DNA of 64,000 nucleotides from Amphiura filiformis (Eukaryota > Echinodermata > Ophiuroidea > Amphilepidida > Amphiuridae): assembly GCF_039555335.1 (NCBI RefSeq), contig NC_092642.1, positions 9,992,752-10,056,751 on the forward strand, in the 5' to 3' direction. Below are positions 32,670 to 46,140 of the stretch, one piece after another. The notes under the pieces are model-generated. The model worked only from the letters and a program-made list of their open reading frames with translations. It ran no database searches and was not told where the DNA came from. The translations under genes and the position numbers were made by a program. Numbering within the stretch: the first letter of the stretch is position 1; each line of letters begins with the position of its first letter.

Positions 32670-34740
32670 AAATGGGTTGTTCATGCCTGTCAGCTTTCAC
32701 ATAACTCACCAACTAGTTAATGGGCTTTGCAATGGATATTGTACTGTAAATCAACAGTGTTATGGTTAGGGCTAATGACTCAGGAGCATAAGTTGCTGAC
32801 TTAAAGTCTGACATACATGAGAAAGTCTTCTCTACATAAAAGAGCAATATAAAGTTGTGATTTAACCATGACAATCCTTTCGCCATGTTCTTGACATATT
32901 CTAAGAAAAGTAAACAATATGTATAAAAATACTATAAATCTATGACACTGAAAATTACACTGAAATGTATGACTAATGCTGAAAACTAACAGAATAGAAA
33001 GAAATTCTACAAAACATTGAAATGTGCTCTTTTGTTATTATCCAGGTATGCAAATGACCATTGTTCAAACACATTGTAAGATGGACTGAAAATCGGTGTC
33101 CAGTTATCCAGCGCACTGAAATTAAACTTATTGCACTGAAATATGTTGGTGAATTTTAGATTTCAGTGGGAATTTCAGTGTTATAGTTTCGTAGTTAAAT
33201 AGCCATGTAAATCTTACAGAAGCAGTCTCAAAGAATTCATAATTTGCACTGATAGATTTGTAATAATCCGACGTCTTGCAGGTGATTTTCCATTATGATA
33301 GACGCATTGGGGCAATTTAGCATGTAGGATATTCCACAGAGCTGCAGTAAATGTTGAGAAGGAGAACAATTTACCCAGAACAAAGCCTATCACTTGAGTG
33401 TAGAATTGGATTATATAACTGGACAGCTCCTGCCTTCCTGCTAACTTACAATATGTTTTGCTTTTGAAACAAAAAGTACAACAAATTGTAAGGATTGATG
33501 CTGGATTGGTATACATGTTACATCTAGCTTGTGATAGAGATGTAGTCTCATGTAAATGACAATATTGCTAGTTTCTGGGTGAAGTATATATAAGAATGGT
33601 AGAGCAAAACATTCACAAAGTGTTAAATTTGATTGACCATGTGTGCAAAGTATTTTTTGTACCTTATCACCCTGAACCCAAAAGCAAAGTATTATACCTT
33701 TGTCACAAAGGATGTTTAACTTCTTGCTTAAAGTATCAAAACAATAGAAATATCCTGTATAATGTATCCAACCCTTAATTGTTTGTATCACCTGTTCCTA
33801 ATGTGATAATATGGTAAATATAATACATGGTCCTCAACCTGGGAAGATATAATGGGGCATCTACAAGGGGACCATAAATCTGCATCAATTGACACTTTTA
33901 GATAAATTTGAACATGCATAGCTAGTACAACTATGTGTTGACATGAAAGCAACACTTGCTTTGGAAGTGTATTCTCATTCTATACAAAGCACAGGAACTT
34001 CATCTGTACTGCTTTGAACCGTCTGCTTGTGCAGAATAAAAATATAAACTTCATGCAGGTCACTGTACTGTATACTGATTTGCTTATTATGCAGATCTGA
34101 TCTTCAGTGTGGATTTCCCCAATATTTTATTAGGTCATCAAGAATGTACTGTAGTACTGTCTTTTATGTCCTAGTACATGTTAAGGGCTCAGCGATACAC
34201 TGCCAATCTCCATTTTTGGCAAAAATGAGGTTTTGGTACCAACTTTTTCAGATAAAAGGGGTTTCCACTGATAACAAAGACTCATGTCCATATCTAACCC
34301 CAATAAAGCCATAGACCAGTGAAACATAACCTTATCTTCAGCAGGTGTAAGTTAGTGCTACAACTACTCAAGTGAGACATGATTTTAAAATGGACATAAG
34401 GCAGTGTTACACTGAATCCTCTCTGTGTTGGGTTAGAGGTGCCTTTGTGTATCAAGTGTTCCTAAATGTTTGGTCAATTTTGTTTGGTAAATATGATCTT
34501 CCACAATTTCCTATGTGTGTGTGTGTGTTCAGTGTAACTAACCAGTCTACCAATATTTCATGTTTATGAGCGAGTTTTAAGGTATCTTTAAGATATGGTC
34601 ATTTGATGTATATATATTTATAAACGTTTTATACGGCAATGACCATTACAAAATTATTGAAGAAAAGCAACAAATACATCATCCATGTGATGGGTACAAA
34701 GAGATGTGATCATCTTCCCCAGTCTAATGTTATTTTGATT
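32670..34740. other. Intergenic DNA, no gene recognised
   Basis: AT-rich, with only short unrelated open frames. A short segment at about 34310-34345 (AGACCAGTGAAACATAACC) resembles 36950-36972, and a (GT)n run lies near 34513. Confidence 0.4.
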
Positions 34741-35050
34741 CATCAGAATTGAATTGAAATTGATTTTGGCTCTTGTTCATTTGATGTATTGAATTGGAAT
34801 TGAAATGAAATCAATTTACTTATTACAAATTGGATTTGATTTGAATCAATTTTGAGCAGCAAAAATTGAATAGGAATTGAATCAAAATGGTTTTGAGGAA
34901 GAAAATGGAGATTTGAATTGGAATCAACTTTTATTGAAATTGCAATTTAATTGAATTAGATTCTAATCAAAACAACTGAGAATAGCAAATACTTTGAATT
35001 GGAATTGAATATTTGGTTGTGATAATTGAATCTGAATTGAATTGAAATTT
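34741..35050. repeat. Degenerate GAATTGGAATT-type minisatellite
   Basis: Dense, imperfect repeats of TTGAATTGGAATTGAA and relatives over about 300 bp, with strong A/T asymmetry. Confidence 0.75.
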
Positions 35051-35800
35051 CTTGTGTGTGTATTGAAATAACACTACCCAATACTACAATGTATAGTGAT
35101 AGCTTTTACACAGATATGATGCATGGTTACATGACATAATGACACCAATCAGAGATATTAATGGATAATATACATGTATAATTATGCATAAGTTATATGA
35201 AAAGTTGTAGTAAGATATTGAACTCCATGTGTATTTTTATATCCGTCATGTGCCCCCAGTAGTTTTTAATATACATGTAGTCAGTATTAGTCACAAATAA
35301 AACTATTTGTGTTCAAAGTAGACGCAGATATGTCCAATGGCAGATCATAGGTAGCAGAAAGGGCACCAGCAATTATGCAAAATCCACCAATTTTAGCCTC
35401 TCATGTATCCTGGTATTTTTTGTTTTCTAATCATGGATAATGCCCCTGTTGAAATGCCCTGATTGAAACATAAGGATATTGCAGGGTGTGTATAATGTCT
35501 GACAAATAATCATGGAAACTGTAACAATTTTTAGGAGATTGTGGCTCCTTATAATTGAAGACCGAGTTAAAAAGACTAGTTTGCTTCTGACGTCAGGGCA
35601 ACGGCATGGTGTGATTGGTTGCTGACCTGTGCAGTAAGTGCAGTCTGCATCTTCTATTATAATCTGCTCCTAGCTGAACCATAAGAAATTGAATAGTCTT
35701 AGAGCAGCGCTATTCATTATTAATATCAGGCTTGAATTATTCTGTTACCGTGTACAGTTTTAATTATTATAAAAGAATGAGCTTTGAATTCTGGCTAATC
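35051..35800. other. Intergenic DNA, nothing recognised
   Basis: AT-rich DNA without a coding family or clear repeat. Confidence 0.4.
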
Positions 35801-35803
35801 GAA

Positions 35804-35882
35804 TTGCTTGGCGTAGTGGTATAGGAAGCACTCTCATAATCTGTAGGTTGGTGGTTCAAGTCTTGGTGAAATTTTCTGGTTA
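35804..35882 (+). repeat. tRNA-derived SINE head
   Basis: A-box-like TGGCGTAGTGGTATAGGAAGC and B-box-like TGGTTCAAGTCTTGG about 40 bases apart. Resembles the 24793 copy in its A-box region. No clean acceptor stem. Confidence 0.5.
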
Positions 35883-36785
35883 AACTAACTTTGAAAGTAT
35901 CAATTTACAAATTCCTTTATAATAATGATTAGCTGCTCTATGATGTATGTTATCTAGCCATGGTCCAGGAAGATATTAAGGGGCCACTATTTTCTAAATG
36001 TAACTGTAATTGTTCATCATCTAGTATGAGTCACCATATGCAGTATGCATAATGTGAGTTGATCAAGTAAACCAAGCATTGTAATTGTGACCCACATGGA
36101 AAGATATATTACTTAATATTTACTACACTATTGTGCTAATCATAGACAAACCAAAAATGTTGCACTCCCATATATCTTTAGCATGTAGGCCTAATTCCTA
36201 AATTTGATCTGCAAATCCAAGTGCCATTTTGTGTAATCTACTACCTCATCAAAGAATAGCTTTTGCAAAAACATGGTATTAGTAGCATTATAATAGGTAC
36301 AATGGCTTCTGCTTTTGCATGTGTATTGGGATTTAACCATTGGACAAAGAAAACCCAACCCCGTTCTACGGACTTGCCAAGTAGGGTTCGTTGGTCAGGA
36401 AAAGGCTAAATGACCCTTAAAACACTGGTACTTTGACAAATCTTTTCGCATACACAGCTGGAAAATTTGCTGAATTTTTCCAAAAAATTTCAGACCAAAT
36501 CAGTCCACTTTGGCCAAAACTGGCTGTCGGTTGAGCCTGTAGAACAGGATTGTTTTTTCGTCGCTTTACTTAGAAAAAAGTCTTGCTATGCTTATACTTC
36601 AATTTTGTATCAACTTGCTCTATATCCCAGATTGGACCTGTTGGTGTGGTTCACAACTGACCGTCTAGCATTTCAACTAGCCTGTATATATTTAATATAT
36701 TTTGCGAAGTGCTTTCATATATCAAGGATACCAAAATGTGTAGAAAATAATGGTTTTTGAGTACAGTGACAACAAGGACTTATCG

Positions 36786-36928
36786 ACTGCTCAGTCCCAG
36801 AAGTAGGTACATGTAAGTGCAATAGCTGCCCTGTGAACATTTTGTCATTTTACATAGTATATTGTACTCAGCTACACATGGCAGCTATTGCACCTACCCA
36901 CTTCTGGCACTGAGCAGTCATTATGCCC
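36786..36928. repeat. Inverted repeat with about 40-bp arms
   Basis: GACTGCTCAGTCCCAGAAGT...GCAATAGCTGCC on the left pairs with its inverted partner ending at GCACTGAGCAGTC. The flanking sequence at 36930-37260 is distantly repeated at 34290-34440. Confidence 0.75.
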
Positions 36929-37304
36929 TTTTACAACCCTAATAAAACTATAGACCAGTAAAACATGGCCTTTAAAGATTTCTTTAAAGCCATCACTTGA
37001 AAAACAGATGTGGAAGTAAGAGTCTACCCAACCAATTGTAGTTCTACTATTGTATGGCACATTGAGTGACCTAGAGGTAAATCAACCCTAATTGTAAGAC
37101 TATTCATGTGTTTTAAGGTGAAATTTTAACCTTCTCATGTTTAGTACACTCTTGCCATTTTCCTGGGAAACGAGCAAGAAGTAGCAATGTGTGGCTTTAA
37201 AGACAATTTTTTTTCCAATGTTTCCGAAATTGAGATGAGGCAGTGTTGCACTTAGCCCTTGATGTCTTTGTGAGACTGAGATCTTGCTTGCATGGCTAGC
37301 CTTT

Positions 37305-37493
37305 GGCTATTCCATTGGAAATTCATACACCCCCTGCGGAAGACATGGCATTAATCTTCCACATAAGGAGTGTGAATTTCAAATGGGGTTACCCGAATAT
37401 GTGACTCAATTTTGAAATTCACTTTGCCAGTGTGGAAGATATTTCAGGTCATGTCTTCCATAGGGGGTGTATGGATTTCAACTGGAATAGCCC
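37305..37493. mobile_element. GGCTATTCCA-family MITE (copy c), full length
   Basis: Ends GGCTATTCCATTGGAAATTC and, inverted, GGGCTATTCCAGTTGAAATC, with the typical sub-terminal TACACCCCC and GGAAGACATG blocks in both arms. Confidence 0.85.
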
Positions 37494-39494
37494 ATTAACA
37501 ACTGGTGAAGTTCTACCAAGTTTGGTGACACGGTTTTTGTTACACACATGTTACATTTTATCTGGACTGTTATTTATATTTCATCAGATGTTTTTAATTT
37601 ACAATTTTATTTTTTTGGATACAAAAATGTACTGCTTTGTCATATGCCTTATGTCTCTCTCATTTGCCACAGATAGGGAAGACAAGGTTTGAAATACAGA
37701 GAAGAACACACTGTTTTATCAGTGGCGTACCGTTGCCACTCCTACCCGGGGGGGCTGAACAAAGCCCCCTAAAATACACGCATGTTTATTAAGGCAATAT
37801 AACCAAATTAGTTTGATCTTTTGATTTCAGACCATCAATGCTTAATTTGTTGATCCTTATGGAATCAATTAATTGACTATTGTTAATTATGATAACATAT
37901 GAATCTTTGATAATAAAGATATTGACCAAAACAAATTTGCCACTAATTCTGATTAATTAACTGATACTTCAAACAACATTTTTATGAGATATGCAGTATT
38001 CAAACTAAAATGAGCTATAACTCGAAATATTTTATTATCAAATTAAAATGTAACTAATGAAATTTAAGAGGAAGAAAAAAAAAAAAAGGTTGGGGGATTT
38101 CTGTGTTCAATCCCAAATAGGCAGGCCTTAAAAACAGTGGATTATCAATGTTTTTATTACTTTTTAAATTAGTTCGTTGACATCTCACAAGAAGTGTCAA
38201 GAAAAATGAATCAATACCCTATGTATCATCTACTTTCTTTTCACACAAAACAGAACAGACAGGTAAACTGAATGTGTCTAGTTTTGTCATAGTAGTAAAC
38301 ACCAAACAATTCCTGCCTATTTAGTACTGATCAAAGTATAAGAACCATTACAAATTGTGCAATACATTGAGAAACAATGTGATATTAATATCATTATGTC
38401 ACCAGGTCAAACAAATTGAAGAAAAGTTTTGAATTTCAAAAGTATATTGTTGAATGTTAAAGAGAATGTTGTTACTCATCCAGGTAGAGTAATCTGGTCT
38501 TTGGTACATCAATTTTTGGTGTTATACATGTAGAATCACACGCGCATTATCAGGCTGATTGATAAAGTATAGGTTTATTACTAACATGTGACAGGGTGTT
38601 ATTGTCAGATGCATGTCATGATGAGAGCTATTGAAGGTTTCAGTGCCACACACAGCACAGCTCAGTTCATTTCGAGTGATGTTTACATTTTGTAAGCAAT
38701 CACAAAATGGCCCATTGCCTAAAAAGGAGCCCACAATTAACCTTATTCCTTACGATGTGTTTCAATAGAGAAGAAAATGATGGAAAATCCCCATTGAAGC
38801 TTTTAGGTTTGCAAAAGTAGCTTTTGGGCTTGCAAACGTAGCGCAGAAAACATGCCGATCTGGATGTCAATGAGAGCGGAGATGATGAATTCTGTGAGTC
38901 TATCGAATTGCTAGAAAAAATTTGAGTGATCGAGAGCAGCAATCAATGAATTCAGGTGGGTCTAGGGAACGGCTAGCGGCTCTGAAAAAGGGGGTCGTCG
39001 CCGTGGCACATACCCGTATAGCTGGGAAATGTGAGTACCCCCCAGGCATTTTACATTCTTGGTAAATTGTGTGGAAGTCTACTCCTATATAAGTATTGAA
39101 GGAAGGTTCTTCACTCTGGATCACACAATTGTTATGGGAGGTGGACTTTTGCCTCCACAAGCTCAGTTGGCCTGATAATGCACTATGTGTGTATTAGAAT
39201 ACTGTATGTAGCCAGAAGCAACCAGTCCAGAAGACCAGATTAAGTTATTAGTTCTTGAAAATAATAATTTATTGTGCTTTTCTCTAGTTCCACCACTATC
39301 ATTTTGCAGTATCTTCACCCACATTTGACTGTTATATTTTGCAGGGAGCTGCATGAGTTATGCATAGAATGAATCACACTGCAATTAATAAAATGCTCAT
39401 TTTTACTGAACCAATATTTTATAATTGAAATTTCTCAACTTTTTGTTCTTGCTTGGGTGATTTGGGTCTTGTTATGGTATGGCTTAATATCACA
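37494..39494. other. Intergenic DNA with possible inverted-repeat remnants
   Basis: CAGTGGCGTACCGTTGCCAC at about 37716 looks like one hAT-type end. ATCACACGCGCATTATCAGGC at 38533 has an inverted relative (GCCTGATAATGCACTATGTG) at 39170. No gene recognised. Confidence 0.4.
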
Positions 39495-39584
39495 GGCTAT
39501 TCCAGTTAAAATTTATACACCCCCTCATGAAGATACAACTTTATTCTTCCACACAGGTAGTATGAATTTCAACTGGAATAGCCC
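39495..39584. mobile_element. GGCTATTCCA-family MITE (copy d), short
   Basis: GGCTATTCCAGTTAAAATTT at the left and TTTCAACTGGAATAGCCC at the right. About 90 bp, an internally deleted copy. Confidence 0.75.
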
Positions 39585-39607
39585 AGTAGGTAGCATGAAT
39601 AAGCAAA

Positions 39608-40264
39608 TAAACTGCTCAAATAAAGAAAGTCCGCAGTCATGTAACCCGTTCTACATCAAAACCTGATTTTGTTATGACAATTTGATTGATAAAGTCGTGT
39701 GCAGAATCTTGTTAGCTCCAATTTGATACCAAATTTGGTACCCAAAACTCTAAATTCACAGAGATTGATACCTGTATATGAAATTTGGTGCATTTTCAAA
39801 AGTTGCAAATTAAAAACGGAGCACGCAGATCTGTAGGTGAATGGTAGGGTACGACCATTAACATAGCCCGAAACAACCGCTTGGTCATATCGATCGATCG
39901 CGTGCCTAGTATTCATCAGTAAAGCACTGTAACAATCCATGCGTTTTAAATTAACAATTGAATAAAGCGCGCACTTCGGATAGTCGACATGGGTTCATCG
40001 TGGGCAAACAAGCTTGACCACATTGCCACGCTAAGCAATTTCGACCGCGTGTATCGTTTTGATTTGCAACTTTTGAAAATGCACCAAATGCCATAAACTG
40101 GTATCAATTCTTGTTACTGTTGAGTGTTTGGTAGTAAATTTGGTATCAAATTAGAGCTAACAAGATCCTGCACACGACCGTATCAATCAAATTGCCATAA
40201 CAAGATCAGGTTTTGAAGTAGGACGAGTTACATGACTGCGGACTTTCTTTATTTGAGCAGTTTA
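39608..40264. mobile_element. Foldback MITE with about 200-bp inverted arms
   Basis: The terminal TAAACTGCTCAAATAAAGAA, then AGTCCGCAGTCATGTAAC, is matched exactly in inverted orientation at the right end. Weaker matching continues through ACCTGAT, TTGATTGATA and TTGGTGCATTTTCAAAAGTT. TA flanks both ends, as in Tc1/mariner-type MITEs. Confidence 0.85.
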
Positions 40265-42865
40265 GTATTTTAAGAAATTGCATTTTTGTAAACAAATGTA
40301 TCACTTTTTTACAAATCAGAAATTTTCATGTGTAAATGGTTTGAAGGGGAAAATGGATATTTTATAAATTGTGAAGATACTTAAAATTAAAGCCTTTCAA
40401 TGTTTTTTGAAAGAGGATGAAGTGATTTTTTTTAAATTTGGGTACCAGTAAACCTCAGTAACTCCAAGACTTACTTATATTTCGGTATGTTTTTTCAAAT
40501 TCTTTATATCAAAAATATTGGAGATGTAAATTTATTTTGATATGTTGTGGACTTATTGCTAAGCTCCATCAAAATTATATCACCAAGGTCACCACAATAC
40601 TTTGATAAGATTATGCTCCAGCATTATTTTGTGAATTTACTTGACTGATTCTTAGTAACAAATGGAAAAAATAATCCGTAACTTAGTCAGAGGAATTAAG
40701 TCTTAACTCAGAAAGGCTTTAATATTAATAAAAGGCTTTTAAAGTAATACCAAGTTGTTTGACTTAGATATAAACAGTCATATCACTGTTCTGTGGCAAT
40801 TAGTTTTTTTGAATTTGTTGGTTCACCAAGTGCTTGACTAGATTGACAGCCTCGCACCCCCACCCCCAATTTACCCCCATCAAAATGCAGATTTTGTATT
40901 ACTATTAGTCCTGGATGTTTCATTTAGATGATATGAACAAAAACACGGTATTTGGATGATTACCACCCCGAATGTTGTGTACTATTCTATGGGCAAATAG
41001 GATACATATTTTTGCTTCTAGAATACAAATTGCTGTAGCAATTGAACTTAAAATTTGGTATAAGAATGTTTGGTTGATGGGCCTCAATGTGTTATACATT
41101 TTCTCATGTTGACAGATGACAGTAACACCATGCTGGATTTTACAGTGGCAGACTTGAATCAGTGCCTTTATGTGGTTGCATCGCTATTGTGCACGGACAA
41201 ATCACCCTTCTACACATGTGTATACGCCCAGGATGCTAGGATCACGAAATACTCCTTTAATTTAGCAAAGTGGAATTTTTTTTTCATTTATGAAATTTAG
41301 TTGCCTGCAAAACTTAACAGTAACTTGTTTAAGCAAGAAGCCTGTTCTATGGGCCTGATCAAACCTTTTGCACTTATGGATTTTTTTAGATCTCTATAGT
41401 TCTAAAAATAGCTGTTTTTTGGCAGAATTATTGATTTTGACTGAAATGTTTTGAAAAATATTCAGAGCATTTTCAAAATTTGTTTGCAAAAATTGTTCAG
41501 ATTTTTTTTCAGATTTTTCAAACTTATGACTTTTTAGGGTCATTTATTAGCCTCTTTAAAAAAAAAACCCAAAAAAAATCCAGACCGATCCGCAAAGTCT
41601 ATCCACCTGCAGCACAGGGTTTTGTTTTTTTGGCTTAACAGTTACTTGTCAAAATCAAATTAAACCATGCAATAGGAAAAAAAATGCTATACTGTAACAA
41701 ATCATGTGCATAGTACTTTAGAGTGTAGTTCAATGTGTGCTTGTCAAGTATGTGCTCTGTTTAATATAAAAATTGAAGTTGTTAAAATGGTTAAGGTGTG
41801 TTACCCACAGAGCTCAGGAATTTGAGCAAATTATGATTAAATTTAATTTTTGATTAATAAAATCAAGAAATTGTGTCTGTTATGATTAGAGCTATTTAGG
41901 ATGGATGCATGTGGGCTTTGCAGGGGTCCATCCAAATGAGTTGGTTTGGCAAAGCTCAACCCCCCCTTCCAAAAAGAAAAATTTCAACTGCTTAAAACCA
42001 ACCCCCTTAAAAAAGTTTCAACCTCCCCCAAGCCCACCCCACCCCACCCCGAGTGTAAAATTAAAAGTAAATACTTTGTTTTGGGCAAAAAAAGTGTAAA
42101 ATTTCAAATTGACCTGGTAAACACAAAATTTGTGGCTGGACGCGGCGAATGAGCCGTAAACTCGGCAAACTTCATTTCGAGCTACAGGTGAAAATATATG
42201 CAAATCTCGTATTTTGGCGAAGTTGAGATTTTGCAGATTTGAAATGTTTAAGCTTTCTTAAACACATACAAAGTTTTATTTTAAAGAAATAAGTGGAAAT
42301 ATGAAATAATCTACATTTTCTGAGGCCCATCTGATGAATGGTCATTATGCTTCCCTAACTTTGAACGCGTTTTTCTCGGTTTCGCGTTTTGATTCATGAC
42401 AACCTATAACAAGCCATAACTTCGCTTCTGATTGTCATATGAAGTTCATTGAGGTGTCATTTTAATCCCTAAAACATGCTCTTTGCAAATTTGTAAAAAA
42501 AGTAAAAATGACCAGAGGGGGACTTTACGGCTTATTCGAGGTGTCCAGGCACATTTCACCATTTGTATTTTGGGCGAAAATAGTGTACATTTCTGAAAAC
42601 CAAAGTTTTTTTCTCTTTTCGCGCGCAATTATCACAATATCACAGGGTCAAAATGATGCCCACTAGGAATTTTTGTTTTGTCTTTGCCCTCAGACAACTG
42701 AACCTGATGCCACTGCACATGTAAAATGCTTGGACCCCCTCAAAAAAGGGGGATTTTTACAAAGACCACACTGAATGGATCGATGGACACCCCAGTCTTC
42801 AAGTCAAATTCTGCTTGTGTCGATATTATTTGGTAGGATTGCACTGAGCTTTTTGTAGTAGATTC
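40265..42865. other. Intergenic DNA with fragments
   Basis: 41226-41260 is a solo right end of the TTAA MITE (GGATGCTAGGATCACGAAAT, then CTTTAA). C-rich text lies at 41945-42052. No gene recognised. Confidence 0.45.
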
Positions 42866-43135
42866 CAGAAAATAAGTGCACACCCCATAGAGGAGTAACT
42901 TTTCAATCAAAGAAATTTCTGGATTTCCAGGTCTGCTTTCTGAAAACGTCTGGATTCCAGTTGCAAATGTCACTTGAAAAAGCCTGGAAATCCAATTAAA
43001 ATGAAGTAAAAATTACGGAAATGTCCAAAATGAGCTCTCAAATTGAAGATTTCTGACTTTGAGGTATTTTTCTGCTGGATTTTTTCGCCTGGACAAAAAG
43101 TCCGGAAATCCGGGGGTGTGCATCTATTTTCTGGA
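42866..43135. repeat. Inverted repeat around a 220-bp core
   Basis: TCCAGAAAATAAGTGCACACC on the left pairs with the inverted GGGTGTGCATCTATTTTCTGGA on the right. The interior has further TCTGGATTTCCAGG-like half-palindromes. Confidence 0.6.
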
Positions 43136-44217
43136 CTAAAAGTCCAAATCCTCCTGCGCAACGTCATTGCCACAGTGGCGTAAAAAAGTATTGTTAATTG
43201 TCTATTATTCAAATGCGAATTTTTTTTTTTGCCAAACTGTTTAAATATGGTGCAAAAGAACTTAAGAAATTTGGCACTTTTGGGGGCTAAAATGTCCAAA
43301 TATGCGGTTAATTCGGACAGAACCCAACATACAGGCGTTATCAGGGGAGGTGGATGCTTGTATGGACCAATCCCCTTGGAAAATATTAGGGAGATAGTGG
43401 TTTGATGGGATCAGTTATTAGTTTTTCAAACAAAACATCATGCATAACCAAATTTGCCAGAGGCTTAAACAGCTGAAAGTGATATCATGCTAATATATAC
43501 AGATACTTTTGAGTCGTTCTCACCTTTAATTTCACCTCTTTTACAAACTTATTCACTTATATAGTATTTTTTAAATCTTTTTCGGTTTGTATTAATGCCA
43601 AAATTGGTGGCGCTATTTAGTTACTGGAAAATACCCTTTAAAGATTTTAATACAAATAATTCTTTTTATTGTTTGATAAAATATTGTTGCTTGTTTCACC
43701 TATTCCAGCAGTTTTAATGGCGGTATTAATCACGTAACCCTTGCAAATAAAGAAATATGATTTAGGATAAATGGCGCCATCTATAGTTTGCATTTAGTTA
43801 ATAATGAAGCCAATTCTATATACAACTTATTTTGAGGAGTTTATAAAAAAAACAGTGTAGACGAATCCAACGATTAATAATAAATCAAAACAGTAGGCCA
43901 ATATCCTCAAAATAAACAATATTACCTAGAAATTTTGGAGTGTCTAGATTCAAAACAACACACTAAAGTCAAGTTTGGAATATTTTTCCTTTTTCTATAG
44001 CGTGTTCCATAATAATAGTGAAGCAACAAATGTGTTTTTGTTTGATTTTTCCCCTAAAAATTGTTTTCTACACCAAATCTTGTTTTATATTTACACCAAA
44101 TCTGGATTTATATTTTTATTCCGTTACTATTTTTCTTTCAAAAATGTATATGTTTATAAATCAGGCATGAATTATTCTAGAAAAATCAGATCAGAAGTTA
44201 TATAGAACTGCTAGTTA
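43136..44217. other. Intergenic DNA, nothing recognised
   Basis: AT-rich, with short motifs such as GGCGCTATTTAG shared with the dispersed A block. No gene. Confidence 0.4.
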
Positions 44218-45730
44218 AAGCCATATTATAACATATTCATACAAAATAGATTAGCATTTCTTTGCCATAAAATGTTAGTTCTTACTGTCAGACATATCCC
44301 CCGTTTATTTTTGAGCCGAACAACTCAGGCAAAGCAAAGAAAATTGGAATTTACTACCAGCGCATATGTCGCCAATACGTACCACTCCTTCGGTCATGTT
44401 ATGGTACGACCCTTTGTTGTGTAGATCACCGTGCCGCACGCCGTGTACGTACTGTGTGTTATGAACATCGTGTATGCGTTCGACTAATAATTCCATCGTA
44501 ATGATAAAACGCCGCGCCGGTTCCGGCGGTTTATTCAAAATCTCGGATTTTGACAAAACTACAGCATCTAGAGTCTTGATTTTTGCAGAGTATATTGGTT
44601 TAATAAAGTACAGGGTGTCCCAGAATGATTTATACCGGGAAAGATGGAATTTTTTAGGTATGAACGGCATTTATATTGGTCCTATTGTTTTGCATTTTAA
44701 GTTCTACATAATATTTAGCTTTCTCAGATTTTTTAGATTTTAAAAATTGGACGTTTCTAGTAGAAGTTAGAGAGGATTGCGTAAAAATGGGGAATTCCAA
44801 GTTTTGACAACGCAACCTATTTTGAAAATCTGTTATTTGGACAATGTTATGCAGTATATTTGTTGTGTCCTGTTCTTACTTCTACTAAATAGTCGATATC
44901 TATCGTTTATTTATGATGTTACGAAGCAACCCTTGTATGGAATAAAGGATTTGTTATGCTTGAGTGACCTTAAACTATTCTTTCTTTGGCGGCAGTTTTG
45001 AAGCCAATTATTGCGGTGTGTGAGTTTCATCATTTGACATGCCGGCAGAGATGGAGTTTTCATAAAAGTATAGAGATGGTTCGTCCTTAGTGTCACAGCA
45101 TGCATTTATGTCCACAGTATATTGGCAAACCCACGTGACGAAGAAGATAAAATTTTACTGCGTAGGATGCTTGAGGAAGTTATATCCTCTGTAATAATGA
45201 CAGTTTTGGGTAAAAATTGTGGTAAAAATCGCATAAAAAGTATGTTTTTCAACCTAAATATCTGATGTCATATTGAAATGTTTCACTTAATTCCATATTA
45301 AGAATTATTTAGCATTGTAAGCTCTACATCTGTGCCAAATTTGGTGTATTTCCTATAAAAGAGTGTAGGATTTCTCCAATATATTGCACAGTGCGGCTGG
45401 ACGATGGTGATAAAGGATCCATGTGTTATGATGCCTTTGCACTGTAAATTACACACATGCCGTTTTTGTGCATTTTCAGTAATAGCAATGTCACGCAAAA
45501 ACGAATCAAGCTATTTCGATGAAAGTCACAGAATAAGTAGGAGACATGTGTGGCATTGTATTGCACTTATTAAGATTAGATACACTGTTGACTAAATATT
45601 TTTGCTATTTTGTTCAAACACGGTATAAATCATTCTGGGACACCTTGTACAATATAATTGTGCAAAAAAATGAATTTTAAAAAATCAGTGAGGGTGTCCA
45701 CCTCAGCAAATGTTATAATATGGCTTTAAT
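44218..45730. repeat. Dispersed repeat block B, copy 2 (interrupted)
   Basis: Homologous to 16744-17215. It is split by the 1,037-bp element at 44611-45647, after which homology resumes with TACAATATAATTGTG and TTAAAAAATCAGTGAGGG. Confidence 0.85.
44611..45647. mobile_element. TA-target (Tc1/mariner-like) non-autonomous transposon
   Basis: Termini CAGGGTGTCCCAGAATGATT and, inverted, CAAGGTGTCCCAGAATGATT, continuing TATACCG. Flanked by TA (44609-44610 and 45648-45649). The paralogous empty site in copy 1 (AAAGTACAATAT, about 17131) shows the target with a single TA. 1,037 bp, no transposase frame. Confidence 0.88.
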
Positions 45731-45837
45731 GCAGTTCAAAAAGTGCACAGTCACCAAGCATGATTTTTGACCCCTTTTTTGCTGAAGCGTATCTTTTGTT
45801 CTACGCCAACAATTAAAATGAAATAAAGTTTATCACG

Positions 45838-46140
45838 GATGTTTGATGTGATCATTTACTAATTTTTCTAACAAAAAATAATATAATGTTCAATTCTATA
45901 CCTGAATAATACCAACAGCTATCACAATAATAAACAGTTTATACACATAATATTTTGTAGCAATTTTTAACATAGATTTTCGTTTCTATATTAAATTATT
46001 CATGCTTTTCTGCTTTTGTGGTAATTTTAATTCTATAGATTGTACATTTGTGTGCAAATTGAGGGCGCTATTTACATATGTATTAAATTTAAATTAACCA
46101 GATAATATGAGTTATACCTTACATTTCATGATAAAAAGTT
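45838..46140. repeat. Dispersed repeat block A, copy 2
   Basis: Matches 15953-16270. In the first locus the order is A then B; here it is B then A, which suggests a longer tandem parent unit or separate insertions. Confidence 0.7.

Noticed and set aside
44777-45001. Transposase for the TA-target element
   Set aside because: The 74-codon frame is hydrophobic, has no DDE/D motif and is far too short.
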